Made by a program: the position numbers and the translations under genes
Shown: piece after piece, positions 25,001 through 36,871 of the stretch
Layout: every line of letters starts with the position of its first letter
Position numbering within the stretch: the stretch's first letter is position 1
The notes under the pieces: model-generated
What the model was told of the DNA's origin: nothing
The model's input: the letters and a program-made list of their open reading frames with translations, nothing else
Database searches by the model: none
Source: Combretum micranthum
Lineage: Eukaryota; Streptophyta; Magnoliopsida; Myrtales; Combretaceae
Reading direction: 5' to 3'
Length of the DNA stretch: 64,000 nt
Assembly: GCA_024138025.1 (NCBI GenBank)
Contig: JAMXBD010000093.1
Location: 124,001 to 188,000 of the forward strand

Positions 25001-28000
25001 TGGACTATAGTCTGCTGCATGGTTCTGAGCTCAAGGCATTGTTGCTCATGCTTGATGCAAAATCGACCAATGCATGAGTCTATCTTCTATGGCTCTATCT
25101 AGATTTACTTATGACATTGTGACTAAATCTTTTGTTGGTTTGTTATATATGCATCGCTCTGATGGAAATTTTTTTTCTTTTAATTATTTTTTATTTTTAC
25201 TCTTATTGTTTTTTTTTTTTTTAATCATGAAAAGAAAGTAGATTTAAACCAGTCCAACAATCTTTGAAAGAGCCAGCTTTTTCCCCCAATTTTCTGTCAG
25301 TAGAGGCTCTTGCTTTTAAGGTTGTTGCTTCAGTTGAAAGGATTATCTTGTTGAGAAATTCAAGCTTTTTCCTGCAGGACTGTCGTTTCTTTGCCACCAG
25401 TTATCAATAGTGCACATTCAGCTATAACTTTAAAGACAAAAAATGTATTCATTGAATGTACAGCTACTGATTTAACAAAGGCCAAAATAGTTCTAAACAC
25501 CATGGTAGGTAGTGGGTTCTTCTCTCTCTCTCTCTCTCACTCATTCATTTGAATTTTAACCAGTGGTCCTTCATGTAGCTAAATATTTGAAGTGTTTCTC
25601 CTAGGTGACAACCTTTTCAGTATATTGCAAGAAGAAATTTGAAGTTGAACCAGTTGAAGTGATATACTCTACTGGGGAGACACATATCTATCCTGATTTA
25701 TCCATTTACAAGATGGAAGTACCTTTATCTTATATTACGAAGACAATTGGAGTGTCTTTAGGGGCTGATGAGGTATGCACTTGTATCTTTCATTGGGGGA
25801 GAAAAATCACGGACGTGATAAATCGAACAATTCATTCTGAGGAAAGGTTGTCCTTTGTATACTATGATAATGGTCAAACAGGATCCTTTGTATTGCAAGA
25901 CATATTTTTGCTGTTTTAAATGATGTTTTCTTCAGTGCATTTTGTAATTAATGGGGAAAAAAGCCTGGAAGAATTACCAAGCCTTGTCCTTCTGGGCTGG
26001 GTTTAGGGTTGCTTGTGACATAGTATACTATTCTCTTTGAATCATATCTATGATTAATTTTTGAGGTCTTATGTTAATATTTGGAGGAATTTAACTCTGA
26101 GAGATCAGTAGCATGCAGATGATGATCGTACTTGGTATGCTGTTATAATATTGTGCTTGTGCTCTACTATTAGGGTGATTTAGGTTGAAGTATCCGCCGC
26201 TAACATCCTGCCCTTGTTCACTTTTCTGCCAAATTTATTTATTTTCAATTATTTTAGGGAATGCTTAAGAGAGAACCATCAATCTCATATGAAAAACAAG
26301 AGTTAGTTTTCTTTGAAATAGTTCCACAATGCCATTAATTTTTCCAAAGAACAGTGCATAGGACTGCACAACCCCTTTAACTACTCTAGCCTAATTTTAA
26401 GGAGAAATGGGAAGGTGGATGCATAAGATACAATAACACACGTAAAAGAAATAACAAACATGCTGACAGTCACACATAAAAACATTACTAGCATACAGTG
26501 TAATGGCCAAAAACAAGGAATCTTTTTATCTAATTCCTTTTCCCTTTAGCCTGACATGTGCAAACATCTTAGAAGGATTGTAATGCTGTTGATGTGGCAT
26601 TAGGACTCCTACATATGCCCAATGATAAAACATTTTCATCTTATCATCCAGTTATAGATTGTAATTTCTTGAGCTGATTGGTACAACGAGCTTCTAAATT
26701 AAGAGGTCTATTCTGTTATCTGGAACCTCCTTTATGTTAAATGTAGGAAATAGACGCTTGTGTGCAGGAAGGAACGATCTTCCTTCTCCTCACATCAATT
26801 TATGACTTACAATTCTCATTCAATTAGGAAAGTTGCTATATCAAGTTTTGTTTTAGCTGAAGTATGATTGCATTACCTATAGTTCAGAATCAATTGCAAG
26901 TGTTCTCAGTGCTAAAATATGGTTTTGGTTGTCTGGAACAACACTGCGCAATATGGTTAAAAGGAGAAGGCAGCTGCATTAGAGGAGCTCTGCAATCATT
27001 CACTCATTATTCACTGTTAGGAAGAATATTCTGCAGACATCTGAGTATTTATGACAATGGTGACGTCACCATAGGTCAATATGACATAATTGGATGAAGA
27101 TTTCAAAGACTTTCTTAAAGCCAACTGAACCATTTCTTGCTTTGAGTTCAGGTCACCAGCTTGTTGGACCGGATGCAACTAAGTGCAGAGAAGTCTAAAT
27201 CTAATGATGGTCAGTGCAAAATCAACGTTTCCATACCACCAACCAGAAGTGATGTTCTTCATCCATGTGATGTTATGGAGGTATGATTCCAACCTCAGCT
27301 GAAAGAAAAAAAAAAAAAAAAAAAGAAGGTGAACCTTGGTCTTCCTAATTTTGATAATATCCTCCAGTGAGGATATGTCAAATAAGATTATGGTATCATA
27401 GTGATCCCACATGTGGTACTGCACGTGGTCCTACAATCTTATATAGCACACCCATGGAGGGTGTTTGCTAAAACTAGGTAGGCTAAGGGTCTACCTCCTT
27501 TATACTCAGCTAGAGTTTGTTCTGGCTTCTCAAGGCCTTAGTTTAATAATTGTTTGTCCTTACCCCCGGTTCCCTTTCTTGATAATTCTTGTCAAGGATG
27601 TTGCAATCGCTTATGGATACAATAACATCGAAAAGAGAAAGCCTGCATCTCTGAGTCCTTTGCCATTGAATCAGCTCGGTGACCTCATCAGGATGGAGGT
27701 AGATAAGATTTTTTTTTCTACCTATATTTGTGTGATATCATCTTTTAATTGGTCTTAGATGTTGAGTTAATGTGCTCTCTCTTGGAGGAATCATGTGAAT
27801 GGGGAGATTTATTCAATTTTCATGTAAATGGTTTTTGTTTGTTAAGAATTCGCCTTTTTCTTGTTTCACACTACAAAATCTCTCTGTACTTTTCTGTGTC
27901 CAGATTGCAATGAATGGATTTACCGAAGTTCTAACATGGATATTGTGCTCGTACAAAGAAAATTTTGATATGCTGAATCGCAAAGACAATAAATCCATGG

Positions 28001-30692
28001 CAGTGATCATTGGAAATCCCCGTTCTGCGGATTTTGAGGTTTACATATCTATCTTGCCTTTTGATCACATTTGTCATATTAGCAGTGCTTTGCTGTGTTG
28101 GAAATGCCTAATTGATTCGATGTTCTCAATGGAAAGATGAATGGTTTCTTTCTGCTGCTCTCTTTCCTTGTTGATTTATCATTAAAATTTATTAATGCAT
28201 TCTAAGATGTAACCAACTTCTTCAGTCACTCTCTGTCATCTATGAATGTTCATTTTTCTCCTTTGTTTTCCTCTTTTGGTGCGATGGGACCTGTGGTGTT
28301 GATTCAGCATATAGAATAGGAAGCACCGTGCTACCCACTCCATGTAGTTGATTCTGATGATAAATGTGGTATAATGGGTGAAGCCTGCTGGTTTTTCTTC
28401 CCTGTTGATGATAATGATTAGCATGCCACTGCTCTAGTGTTGATTCTTATGTTTATTGCCGAGCGTAATATGTTATCCTATGTGATGAATATCTGATCTT
28501 GTATGCTTCTTACACTTTTTCCCTTTTTCTCGCAAGTTGGTTCTAATACCTTGCACTGTTATTAGGTAGTTCGAACCAGTCTTATGGCTGGCATACTGAA
28601 AACAGTAGGACACAACAAAGATCATCCAAAGCCTATAAAGGTATTTATTGATTCCCTATGAACTTTTGCTTATTCCAGTAATTAGTTTGACTGATTGAAC
28701 CGAGAACTCTTTTAAATAATTCAAATGTAAAGAACTTACTTGAACATAATCCAAAGGGGACTGATGGTTTTTTATTGAGGTATATTACATTGAGCACCCA
28801 TAAATTTTTTTGAAATTAGTCGACTATTTTAATGTGCATATGCACCCCTGTGACACTTTGGGGTTCATCTTTTCAAAATTTATCAGCTGGTTTCTGTGTA
28901 GTTACAAACTTTTAAGAAAGGGCTGTCTATGCATCCATGAAACTTTTTTCTACTTTTGGAAAATGGATCTTATGACACTGGTTAAAGGGTGCACTGTCGT
29001 ATGGCAGGTTCTATGTTCAATTAAAAAAATTTGTGGTAACTTCATTGCTCTGTCAAGTAAGAACTCATGCTGTTTGTAAACTGTCAAACTTCTCTTTCCA
29101 TACAGTGGGGTAAGAGTGTCTGTCAACAAACAAAGATGATTTATGCTGCTTGGTTAAGGAGTGGGTCCTGATGTGTTCTGGTGTACTGATGCAATTACCT
29201 CTGGATGTGAATTTCTCTTGTGGGTTCCTGGCAAACTTTTTTAAGTACATATGTCAATTGGGCTTCAGGATCAATCTGGCCTACTAACTATTGTTTGTTG
29301 GATTCTCTTCCCCTTTCCTATGCATTTTCCTTGGAATTTATGTTTAAACTCTTCTCCAGATTTTTGAAGTGGGTGATATAACACTGCTGGATGAAAAGAA
29401 AGATGTAGGTGCAAGTAATCGGCGTCAGCTTGCTGCATTATACTGTGGGGCAAATTCAGGCTTTGAGGTAATAGCTTCAATCTTTTTCAAGATTCAAGTT
29501 TGTTACACCATGAAGCGTATTGGACATATGGGTTTTAATATCGAGCTGAGAAACTGCTTCAAGAAAAGCTTAGATTTCTGATTAATTTAACTAGGGAAAA
29601 TGCATCAACCAAAGATTATGCAGATTTGAGTTTCTGGACTTTTTGTGCACTTATTATATTTCTGACATATTAAATATATACTACTAGTCTGAATGCATCA
29701 TATTTTGTGCTGCATTCTGCTTAAACCTGGACATATCTCAAATTTTGGCTGCAATTTTTATTTCCTTTTTCTTTGCTTTATTAAAAAATGGACAAATTAA
29801 TTAAGGGATAAAGCCTCTTTTGGAATCTGAATTTTGGTCAAGTAGATAATTAGATACCTGAACTTTCAAGAAGGTCAATTTCATACCTATTCAAACTTTT
29901 TTGTCCCCCTTTTCACTACGTCACTCAATCATTGCTTGACACATGTCCATTACTTTAAGAGATAATAAAAGAGTGAGGTTGTGAAAAGGGATATGAAAAG
30001 TTTAGTTAGATATGAAATTGGTTTTCTTGAAAGTTCATGTATTTAATTGTTCACTTGGTTAAAGTTCAGGTACTAAAAAGGGCTTTTTTCCATTATTAAC
30101 CAAAAAAAATGACAATTTATTGGACTCATGGTCAGGTATTTTGTAGAATGTACTGTATCATCTTCTGTGTGGCCTGAAGTTTGCTCAAATAAGTTTCTTG
30201 GATGCCTGCTGGCATAACGATATGTTATGTTGAATTGTTATTTGCAGTTAATACATTGCCTGATAGACAGAATCATGGAAGTGGTAGGTTGCCCATTTGT
30301 TCCAGTAGGAGATAGCACGGGATACTACATAGTGTGTTCTGATGTAAGTTGTTTTATTATAGTTTCTCTCTAGCTGTCCAAACTTAATAATAACTAGTCT
30401 TAACTGTCTTTGGGTGTCCAACATAGGAGCCTGAGTTTCTTCAGGGCAGACAAGCAAGCATAATTTACAAAGGGAAGCACATCGGCAATTTTGGCATTGT
30501 TCATCCAGAGGTCTTTAAATACTTATGTACCCTATTTTCTTATTTTAAGATATGCTGTAAAACAATTATCTTAATACTTGGAGAAGTTAACTCATGCTGT
30601 ATCCATTTCAGGTACTGATCAATTTTGACATTCCTGATCCATGTTCCTATGTGGAAATAAACATGGAGAGTTTCTTATGGTTTGAGCACTGA
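22013..30692 (+). CDS. Phenylalanine--tRNA ligase beta subunit, cytosolic (19 exons, complete)
   Basis: Beta chain of the alpha2-beta2 enzyme that charges tRNA-Phe. Exons: 22013-22070, 22169-22224, 22339-22439, 22917-23046, 23140-23255, 23578-23644, 24045-24086, 24515-24556, 24764-24840, 25378-25504, 25605-25772, 27152-27280, 27597-27698, 27904-28038, 28566-28640, 29360-29467, 30248-30343, 30427-30510, 30612-30692. They sum to 1,794 nt (597 aa plus TGA), every intron is GT-AG and the frame is never broken; plant and animal cytosolic beta chains are about 590-600 aa. The start gives the conserved N-terminus [12 protein letters not shown]. From family knowledge: B1 region about 1-90 with an acidic run at about 52-62, B3/4 editing-type region about 115-280, B5 about 300-372, catalytic-like core about 375-597. 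D362, D368, E371 and D372 have the spacing of the B5 magnesium ligands. No C-terminal anticodon-binding domain, as expected for the eukaryotic type. No target peptide is visible, so cytosolic. Probably functional. Confidence 0.96.
23671..23894 (+). repeat. Diverged 60-bp direct duplication inside PheRS intron 6
   Basis: Two copies, 23671-23730 and 23835-23894, share a gaaatatat start, a gcaccctt core, a ccatcaa block and a tcattccttt end with scattered differences. Both lie wholly inside intron 6 and do not touch splice sites. Confidence 0.7.
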
Positions 30693-33600
30693 CAAATGTA
30701 AGTTTTTCTTTTTTCTTCTTTTCTTTTTTTTTTTGGATTTATTTTTAATTTTATAAACATATATTCTAAATCAGTATCTAGAATTGTGTTGAAAATGTTA
30801 GTGCATTTGACAGGTATGTTGGGTCAATATCTATCTTATGCCCTTATTTTTCACTAATGTATAGGTTATGATACACCGCATTGTCTCTTTTCTCAAAGGT
30901 AATGTAGTCACTCCTATCATCGGTATTGAAAAAAGGGAATGGGATTCCTCATTGCCATCAACGTCGTTTCAATTTTTTAAGGGATTTTCCGTTGCTTGCA
31001 TGAGTGAGCGACCTAGAAGACCCTGGTGTGGACATGTCATTTATAGCTTCATCTTCGAAACTTTAGTCATTGTCTATAAAACTCTTTTATTGTCCTTTGA
31101 ATTGCCTACTTTATCTATGCTAGCAATCGTTTCTGTTTCTTCATCAATTCTAACTTCAATTTTGGAAAAAGGATTCATTCACATATATAGAATTATATAC
31201 CTTGTGATGCTTTATAAAGTAGGACATCATGCCTTGCCTTGTGGACTAGTATAGACACATCATCCTCAATAGGCATTTAGCATGAATGTCACACGGCATT
31301 TATGGATACGGGGATGTCTATGTATGATTTCAGTCCTGCATACATTAGGATCAACTTCTATACCCTAGCATATTGTGCTAATTAATAGTTTGCATCAGTC
31401 ATGACTTTACCTTCTTGGAGGCCTATCATAATTTGGTCCCGAATCATCTTTACGATATTTACATGTGCATGAGTGATAAATCTCACGAAATCCACCATTT
31501 GTCAACCTATCAATAAACCCTGCAGCAAATTAAAACATTCAACACATGTTATTGGATGTGCTATGTGGGTTCAATATTGCAATTAAGATGTTTCCCTCAT
31601 TTATTTCCCAAACCTTGCAAACTAAATCAGATGAAATAGCTCATTGTGCTATTTTATCGAACACATGTTATGCTACATTAAAATACAGAAAGGTGAGTAA
31701 AAGTAACATGCATCATCACGTTTTTTTTCCAAAATCAAACTATTTGTCATTTTTATGGTTTATGCATAATCTTCCATGCTACTAACATAAATTATACATG
31801 CCTATTATTACACTTAGGGTTTCACACATCACATTAGAGTGATAAAAAAATAAAAAAGTGAAATAAATACGACCTTGTTTGAAGAGTAAAAAGCTTTGGA
31901 AGTGGATTTTGAGTATTGTGGGAGAGATTGCATGGAGATGCAAGGAGAGATAAGAGAGTTCAAGAGAGTGATGGAATGAGAATGCATTATATACTAGGCA
32001 ATATATGTATGGAAAATAAGACACGAGTTACTTGTCTTTAATGTTAATTTACATTGAAATGAATGTAAATGCACTACTTGCGCCTTTAGTATTAACTAGT
32101 TAGATCCCCACGTAATGTAAGATATTTTAAATAATATTTATAAATATATAGAATATGGTTATTTGTCGATATATAAAATAGCATAATATTTAAAAATTTA
32201 GTCTTTTGAATTCATTGAACATTTCTATAGTTATATAAACAAAGATGTGTTTTTGAATTAATGAAAATGTATAAATATTTTAAATAATGAAAGGTATTGT
32301 TAATGAAAATATATAAATGATTACAATTTTTGGGAAAAAGAAAAATAAAAAATGAGGTAAAATGTTAAGAATTGTGTTGTTTAAAACTTATGTGATATAA
32401 AAAGTTAACACTAATGTGGTACTTTTTCATTTTATTAATATTTTCAATGAAATTTTAAGGATATGGAAAAGTAATGTAAAGATATACATATATATAAATT
32501 TGGTGGCTTCATATGAAATATTAATATAAAAGGATACGATGATAAGATATTTCAAAAGTCATATATTATAATACAGCTGATAATAGATTGATATCATTAT
32601 GTAATACATAGTCTGAATGGTTATTCATCATTTTTTTTTCTTTGATAAGTTGTAAATATTGAAAGTTAAGATTAAAAAGGTGCATTTATTTATTAAACAT
32701 AGCAACACTAAAAGATAATACCCAAAAGTATCATTTTGAAAAGGAGTTAGAGGTACTAATTCAAAAAGGTAATATTAAAATAGTACAATAGGAAATGGTT
32801 TCGACGAAGGGGTACAAAAGAGGAAGCCCGTACTAATAGAAAAGGCAATATTTTATGAATCATAATAATACTAAATAATGGTATAAAAAAAGTTTGCTAT
32901 GAAAAATAATAACAAAGTGGTATATGACAAAAGAAAATATCAAAAAGGTGTGATATAAAATATAATAACAAAAAGGTATAAAAAAATTAATATAAAAAAG
33001 GTTCGATACAAAAATTAATAACAAAAAGGTATAGGAGATTAAAATTTTAAAATTATATATTATAATAGATATAAGTTCTAATGAAGGTGCAAATGTGCCC
33101 CGCATTGATCTTATTAATTCAAGGAAAGACATAAAAATGCAAACATGTGTCTTTACTATCCTAGAATAAGAATAAATTTTAAAGCTTTCCCAATTTGGGG
33201 TTAATTCCTTTTTTTATTTTAAGAAAAAAACCTAAATTCGAAAAAAAAAAAAAAAAAAAAAACAATGTGTGTATCTTCATGAATGACCTAGCATGACAAC
33301 AAGGCAGTAAATGTGGGTCACATACGTAGGATGGGCTATATGAGTTGCCTTTGCAAATTTTAAAACGTATAACAGGGTATCTTGTAATTTACTAAAGGAA
33401 GGAAAAGAAAAAAGAAAAATTGTTTGAATTTTACTTTGTTGATGAAAGATTACTTGTAGAATTTCAAGTCCACATAAAAAACATGCTCTTAGTAGTTGTA
33501 GTGGATGATTTGGAGGTGGACAACCAAAATATAATGATTGGTGTCCCTGGAATTTGTTAGAACAAAAAATCGAAGAGAACTTTTATTATTATTATTAATA

Positions 33601-35399
33601 TGAACGAGTTTAGAAATTCTAGGTGTTGACAACAAAAGATTATCGTCATTACAAGGAATAGAATATACCACGACTTGTTTCATTACCATACAATTACAGA
33701 TCAACTGCAATGAAAGAAGTCAAAACATGGAAATGCCACTCTCCCTTTAATGGGATATATTAATTAAGGTACTTTTTAGGTGCTTTTAGGGACCATACCG
33801 CTACTAATTTTATAATTCAATTAATTATAAAAATGTTAGTATAAAAAGATTTAAAAACTTCGATTATGCTAAGAATAAATCTCACCTATTCAATAATGTA
33901 ATGAGACTGATTCTATTATATTATAACTATCATTACAAGATGATGATGAATGTTGTTGAGGCTTGAAGGCATACGGTCCCCGCTTGTCCAGCCCATAGCG
34001 AAAGGTAAACTTCTATAGGCCATACATATTGGGGTTGATGCCTAAATATCAAGTTTCGTAGTCCATACCCACTACCTAGTCCACGAGCTGCCAACCTTCC
34101 CATCCTTTGAGGAAAATTCTAGGACCATTCCATTGACGGATAACATTTTCACTTTTGCATTTGTTTTTTTAAGGCTTTCCCTTGAATTTTTAATTTTTTT
34201 TCTCCAATTGTATAAGAAAAATTTGTCATTTTATTGATGGATTCATAACAACACTTTTTTGTCCTTGCAACTAACATTCTTCCTTATTTGTATTTAGCTC
34301 AAGAAATTATGAACATCCTCTTCCTTCCTTATTTATTCATCTTAATGTGATATGCCCCAAAATTTTTCTGGTTTTTCTTAATGTAACTTCCAACTTGATT
34401 TTATTAGTTTTTATTTCTATTTTTATGAATCCTTATATTAATTTTCAAAGAGCTAAAATAGTTAAAGCCTAATAACAACTAGTTTAACTCTTTAATTCGA
34501 TTGACTGGTTCTAGAAAATCGAGTTCTTGGATTAGGATAACTTAGAAGGATTTGATATATTAATATAAGGATTACTGATTAACTCGTTTGCTCTTGTTCA
34601 TAGAGGGATCAGGAGAAAAGCTTGTCTTGGCCATCATATGATAGCTCAACTTGATAGACATCATTGATGGCCAAGAGCTCCATTTTATCTAATAGAACTC
34701 AAAATTTCGAAAACATCATGTTTTTAGATTGCTATTATGAAAGTCATATATAGATCCTACAATGAAAAACATGCATGTTTTGGAGCACACTAAAACTGTT
34801 TACTTTTCTTTTAAAATCACGTTACATGTCAATTCACATTGTTCCTCTAAAATTACATGTAGTGTGGGATACATGTTACAACCATTGTACCATCTTCTAA
34901 TACAATTTTCCAAAATCCACTTGCATAGGATAAAGGTATGCACTTTATTTATTATCCTATGCAAATGGATATTTTCCCTCTCATCTAGAATATGTCATAG
35001 CCCTTATATTACAAATATAATCATCAGTGATATTGAATATCTTAAGAACTGAATACTTCGTAATATTTTGTTTGCTACAAATGCGAAAGTTCATCTTTAG
35101 CCCCATGAAATTTCAAAATTGCCTTCTTTTTATGATTTTTCTGCTTTTTGATTGCGTTGACATTTGTAAAATGGGTTAGAGTTAATAAAAGTCAACTTAA
35201 CGTAAAAGCTTCCATAGGCATATCCTTCACAAATTTCTATTGCTTTAGCAAGAATTTTCTAATAAACACAAGGCATCTTGAGACTCATCCAGTACATTCA
35301 ACCATTATCCTTTATAGGATTAAACAACATGCATTCCACACTTTTTCCTTCTCATTGTTCCATGCATGGCACTTTTATATAACACCAATACTAGGGGAG
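30693..35399. other. Intergenic stretch downstream of PheRS; no gene recognised
   Basis: Begins with the PheRS 3' UTR; a GTAAGT donor-like word 6 nt after the stop codon could start a 3'-UTR intron, but no acceptor can be chosen. Frames at about 30868-31254 (+), and the opposite strand over about 30870-31510, are fairly open but give no recognisable domain. A local tandem repeat lies at 32880-33035. Simple A runs lie near 33240. About 33960-34150 is less AT-rich but has no sustained reading frame. The rest is AT-rich unassigned DNA. Confidence 0.4.
32880..33035. repeat. Degenerate A-rich tandem repeat
   Basis: The word ggtata starts at 32880, 32919, 32975 and 33028 (spacings 39, 56 and 53), each later copy preceded by a run like aataacaaaaa. 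The last two units are the most alike. More degenerate aaaaaggt words extend upstream to about 32670. Confidence 0.6.
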
Positions 35400-36760
35400 A
35401 CATAAAATGTCACAAGGATTCCCCTCCCTCCTAGAGCATAAGATCCAGAATCCTTGGCCGTTGATAGGGTCAGAGATGGTCCTTATACAGGCATCTAAGA
35501 TGGCGAGATCCTTAAATATGTCAACAACACAATCGGCTTCATAGAATTTATAGTTACCTCACCTAATAGGTTATAAAAGTAAAATTTAATTTGTACTCTC
35601 ATGACTAGTAATGTTCTACTGTATCAATCAATTAGCAGGTCCATAGGATCACTTTTTGCTTACATTATGTTGATTTCATGTTAGGTCAAGAACACTTTGT
35701 GATGGCTCAACTAACTCCACACTTGAGCTCATTTGCGGTCGGCCGCTAGGATTGAAATTTGATCACACGAATGAAAACCTCTATGTATTTGATCCATCAT
35801 TTGGACTAGTCTTAATTAATAAGACTAAAGGGAGTGGAACTATCCTTGCTACATTAGCGGAGGGGGTACGCTTTCGATTCACTAACAGTTGGATATTAAT
35901 CAAAATTGAGGCTTGCCTTACTTTGTAGATACTAGTTCAAAATTTACAAGGAGGTATGGTATTAAGATACTAAATCAAAGCAATTAGAGAACTTTTAGAA
36001 ACACGATTTATTTAGCTTGGAAAATAAGAAGACAAAGATAAGCTAAAAAACTTGTGTTTTACTTTTTTTTTTTTTTAAAGAGTAATAATTCATATGTTTT
36101 ATATTTGTAGCCAATTGAATATGTTGATTAGTACACGAGACAAGATAGGAAGGTTATTGAGTTATGAAATAAAAATCGGAGAATTGAAGGTGCTTTGAGG
36201 ACAACTGAGAGGTCCTATTGGGGTGGCTTTAAGTAAAAAAGGTTCATTTCTTCTCATCAGTGAGATTGTTACTAATACTATTCATAGATTCTAGTTTATA
36301 GGACTAAAACAAATACTCCAGGAGTTTTTTCAAACCTAACAACAATGCCAGATAATATTAGATTGAGGGATTAGCTCAAGGAGTACTAAAAAAGGCACTA
36401 ACGACAATGAAACTCCTGCGGGTAATGAGAAGATTAAAAAATGAAACCCATTTTTTTGAAATCCTACTATAATAATGCCAATAAAAGGAACTCAGAATGA
36501 GATTTTTGGGTGGCTACCACTACGAATACGCTAGACTTGTGCCTCCTAGAACTCTTGCGATTGGATTGAAGTTCAATGAAAATGGTGTGCTAAAGCAAAT
36601 GTCACTTTTGATGTGGGAAGGCCATCTCCAATGCTTAGGGAGGTTGAAGAGAGGACACATCACTATTTTTAGGGTTCTTAAATTAAGGATTTGTGGGAAG
36701 AGTTTCATCTGTCACACTACACTAAGGTCATAATAAGTGATAAATAATCCTAAACAATAA
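35400..36760 (+). pseudogene. Strictosidine-synthase-like (SSL) pseudogene, at least three exon remnants
   Basis: Decayed member of the strictosidine-synthase-like / adipocyte plasma-membrane-associated-protein-like family (six-bladed beta-propellers, usually secreted or vacuolar in plants). Reading across damage I see, in family order: about 35415-35551 with the blade words DGPYTGI, a stop, then DGEILKY; about 35685-35965 with LCDGSTN, the family hallmark ICGRPLGLKFD, NLYVFDPSFGL and FRFTN, then a small indel, LDIN, a stop and a VDTSSKFTRRY segment; about 36225-36370 with GVALSKKGSFLLISE and NTIHRF, a stop, then a PDNIRL-like piece; and about 36540-36720 with GLKFNENG followed by a frameshifted tail. 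At least three in-frame stops plus frameshifts rule out a normal protein. No N-terminal signal-peptide exon was found. A poor gene model is the main alternative. Confidence 0.8.
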
Positions 36761-36780
36761 TGTAATGATTACACCAATAA

Positions 36781-36871
36781 CCTTGTGCTCTAGTTGCATT
36801 ATGCCTGGTCTCCTAAGTGAGATGTGTCATATTTGAATCCCCCTTCGCTGCTATCATCACCAAAAAAAAAA
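36781..36871 (+). mobile_element. tRNA-derived SINE-like fragment with A tail
   Basis: Contains the phrase cctggtctcctaagtgaga and a B-box-like atttgaatccc (36831-36841), followed by a pyrimidine-rich stretch and an A9-10 tail at 36862-36871. This order is typical of plant tRNA-derived SINE ends or decayed tRNA-like sequences. The 5' A box is not clear and no flanking duplication was found. Confidence 0.45.

Noticed and set aside
25605..25919. 104-codon open frame with a GTG start
   Set aside because: Its first 56 codons are PheRS exon 11; the rest reads into the intron.
30868..31254. 128-codon plus-strand open frame after PheRS
   Set aside because: No domain or codon pattern was recognised and it overlaps possible 3' UTR or intron sequence. 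The opposite strand is equally open in parts.
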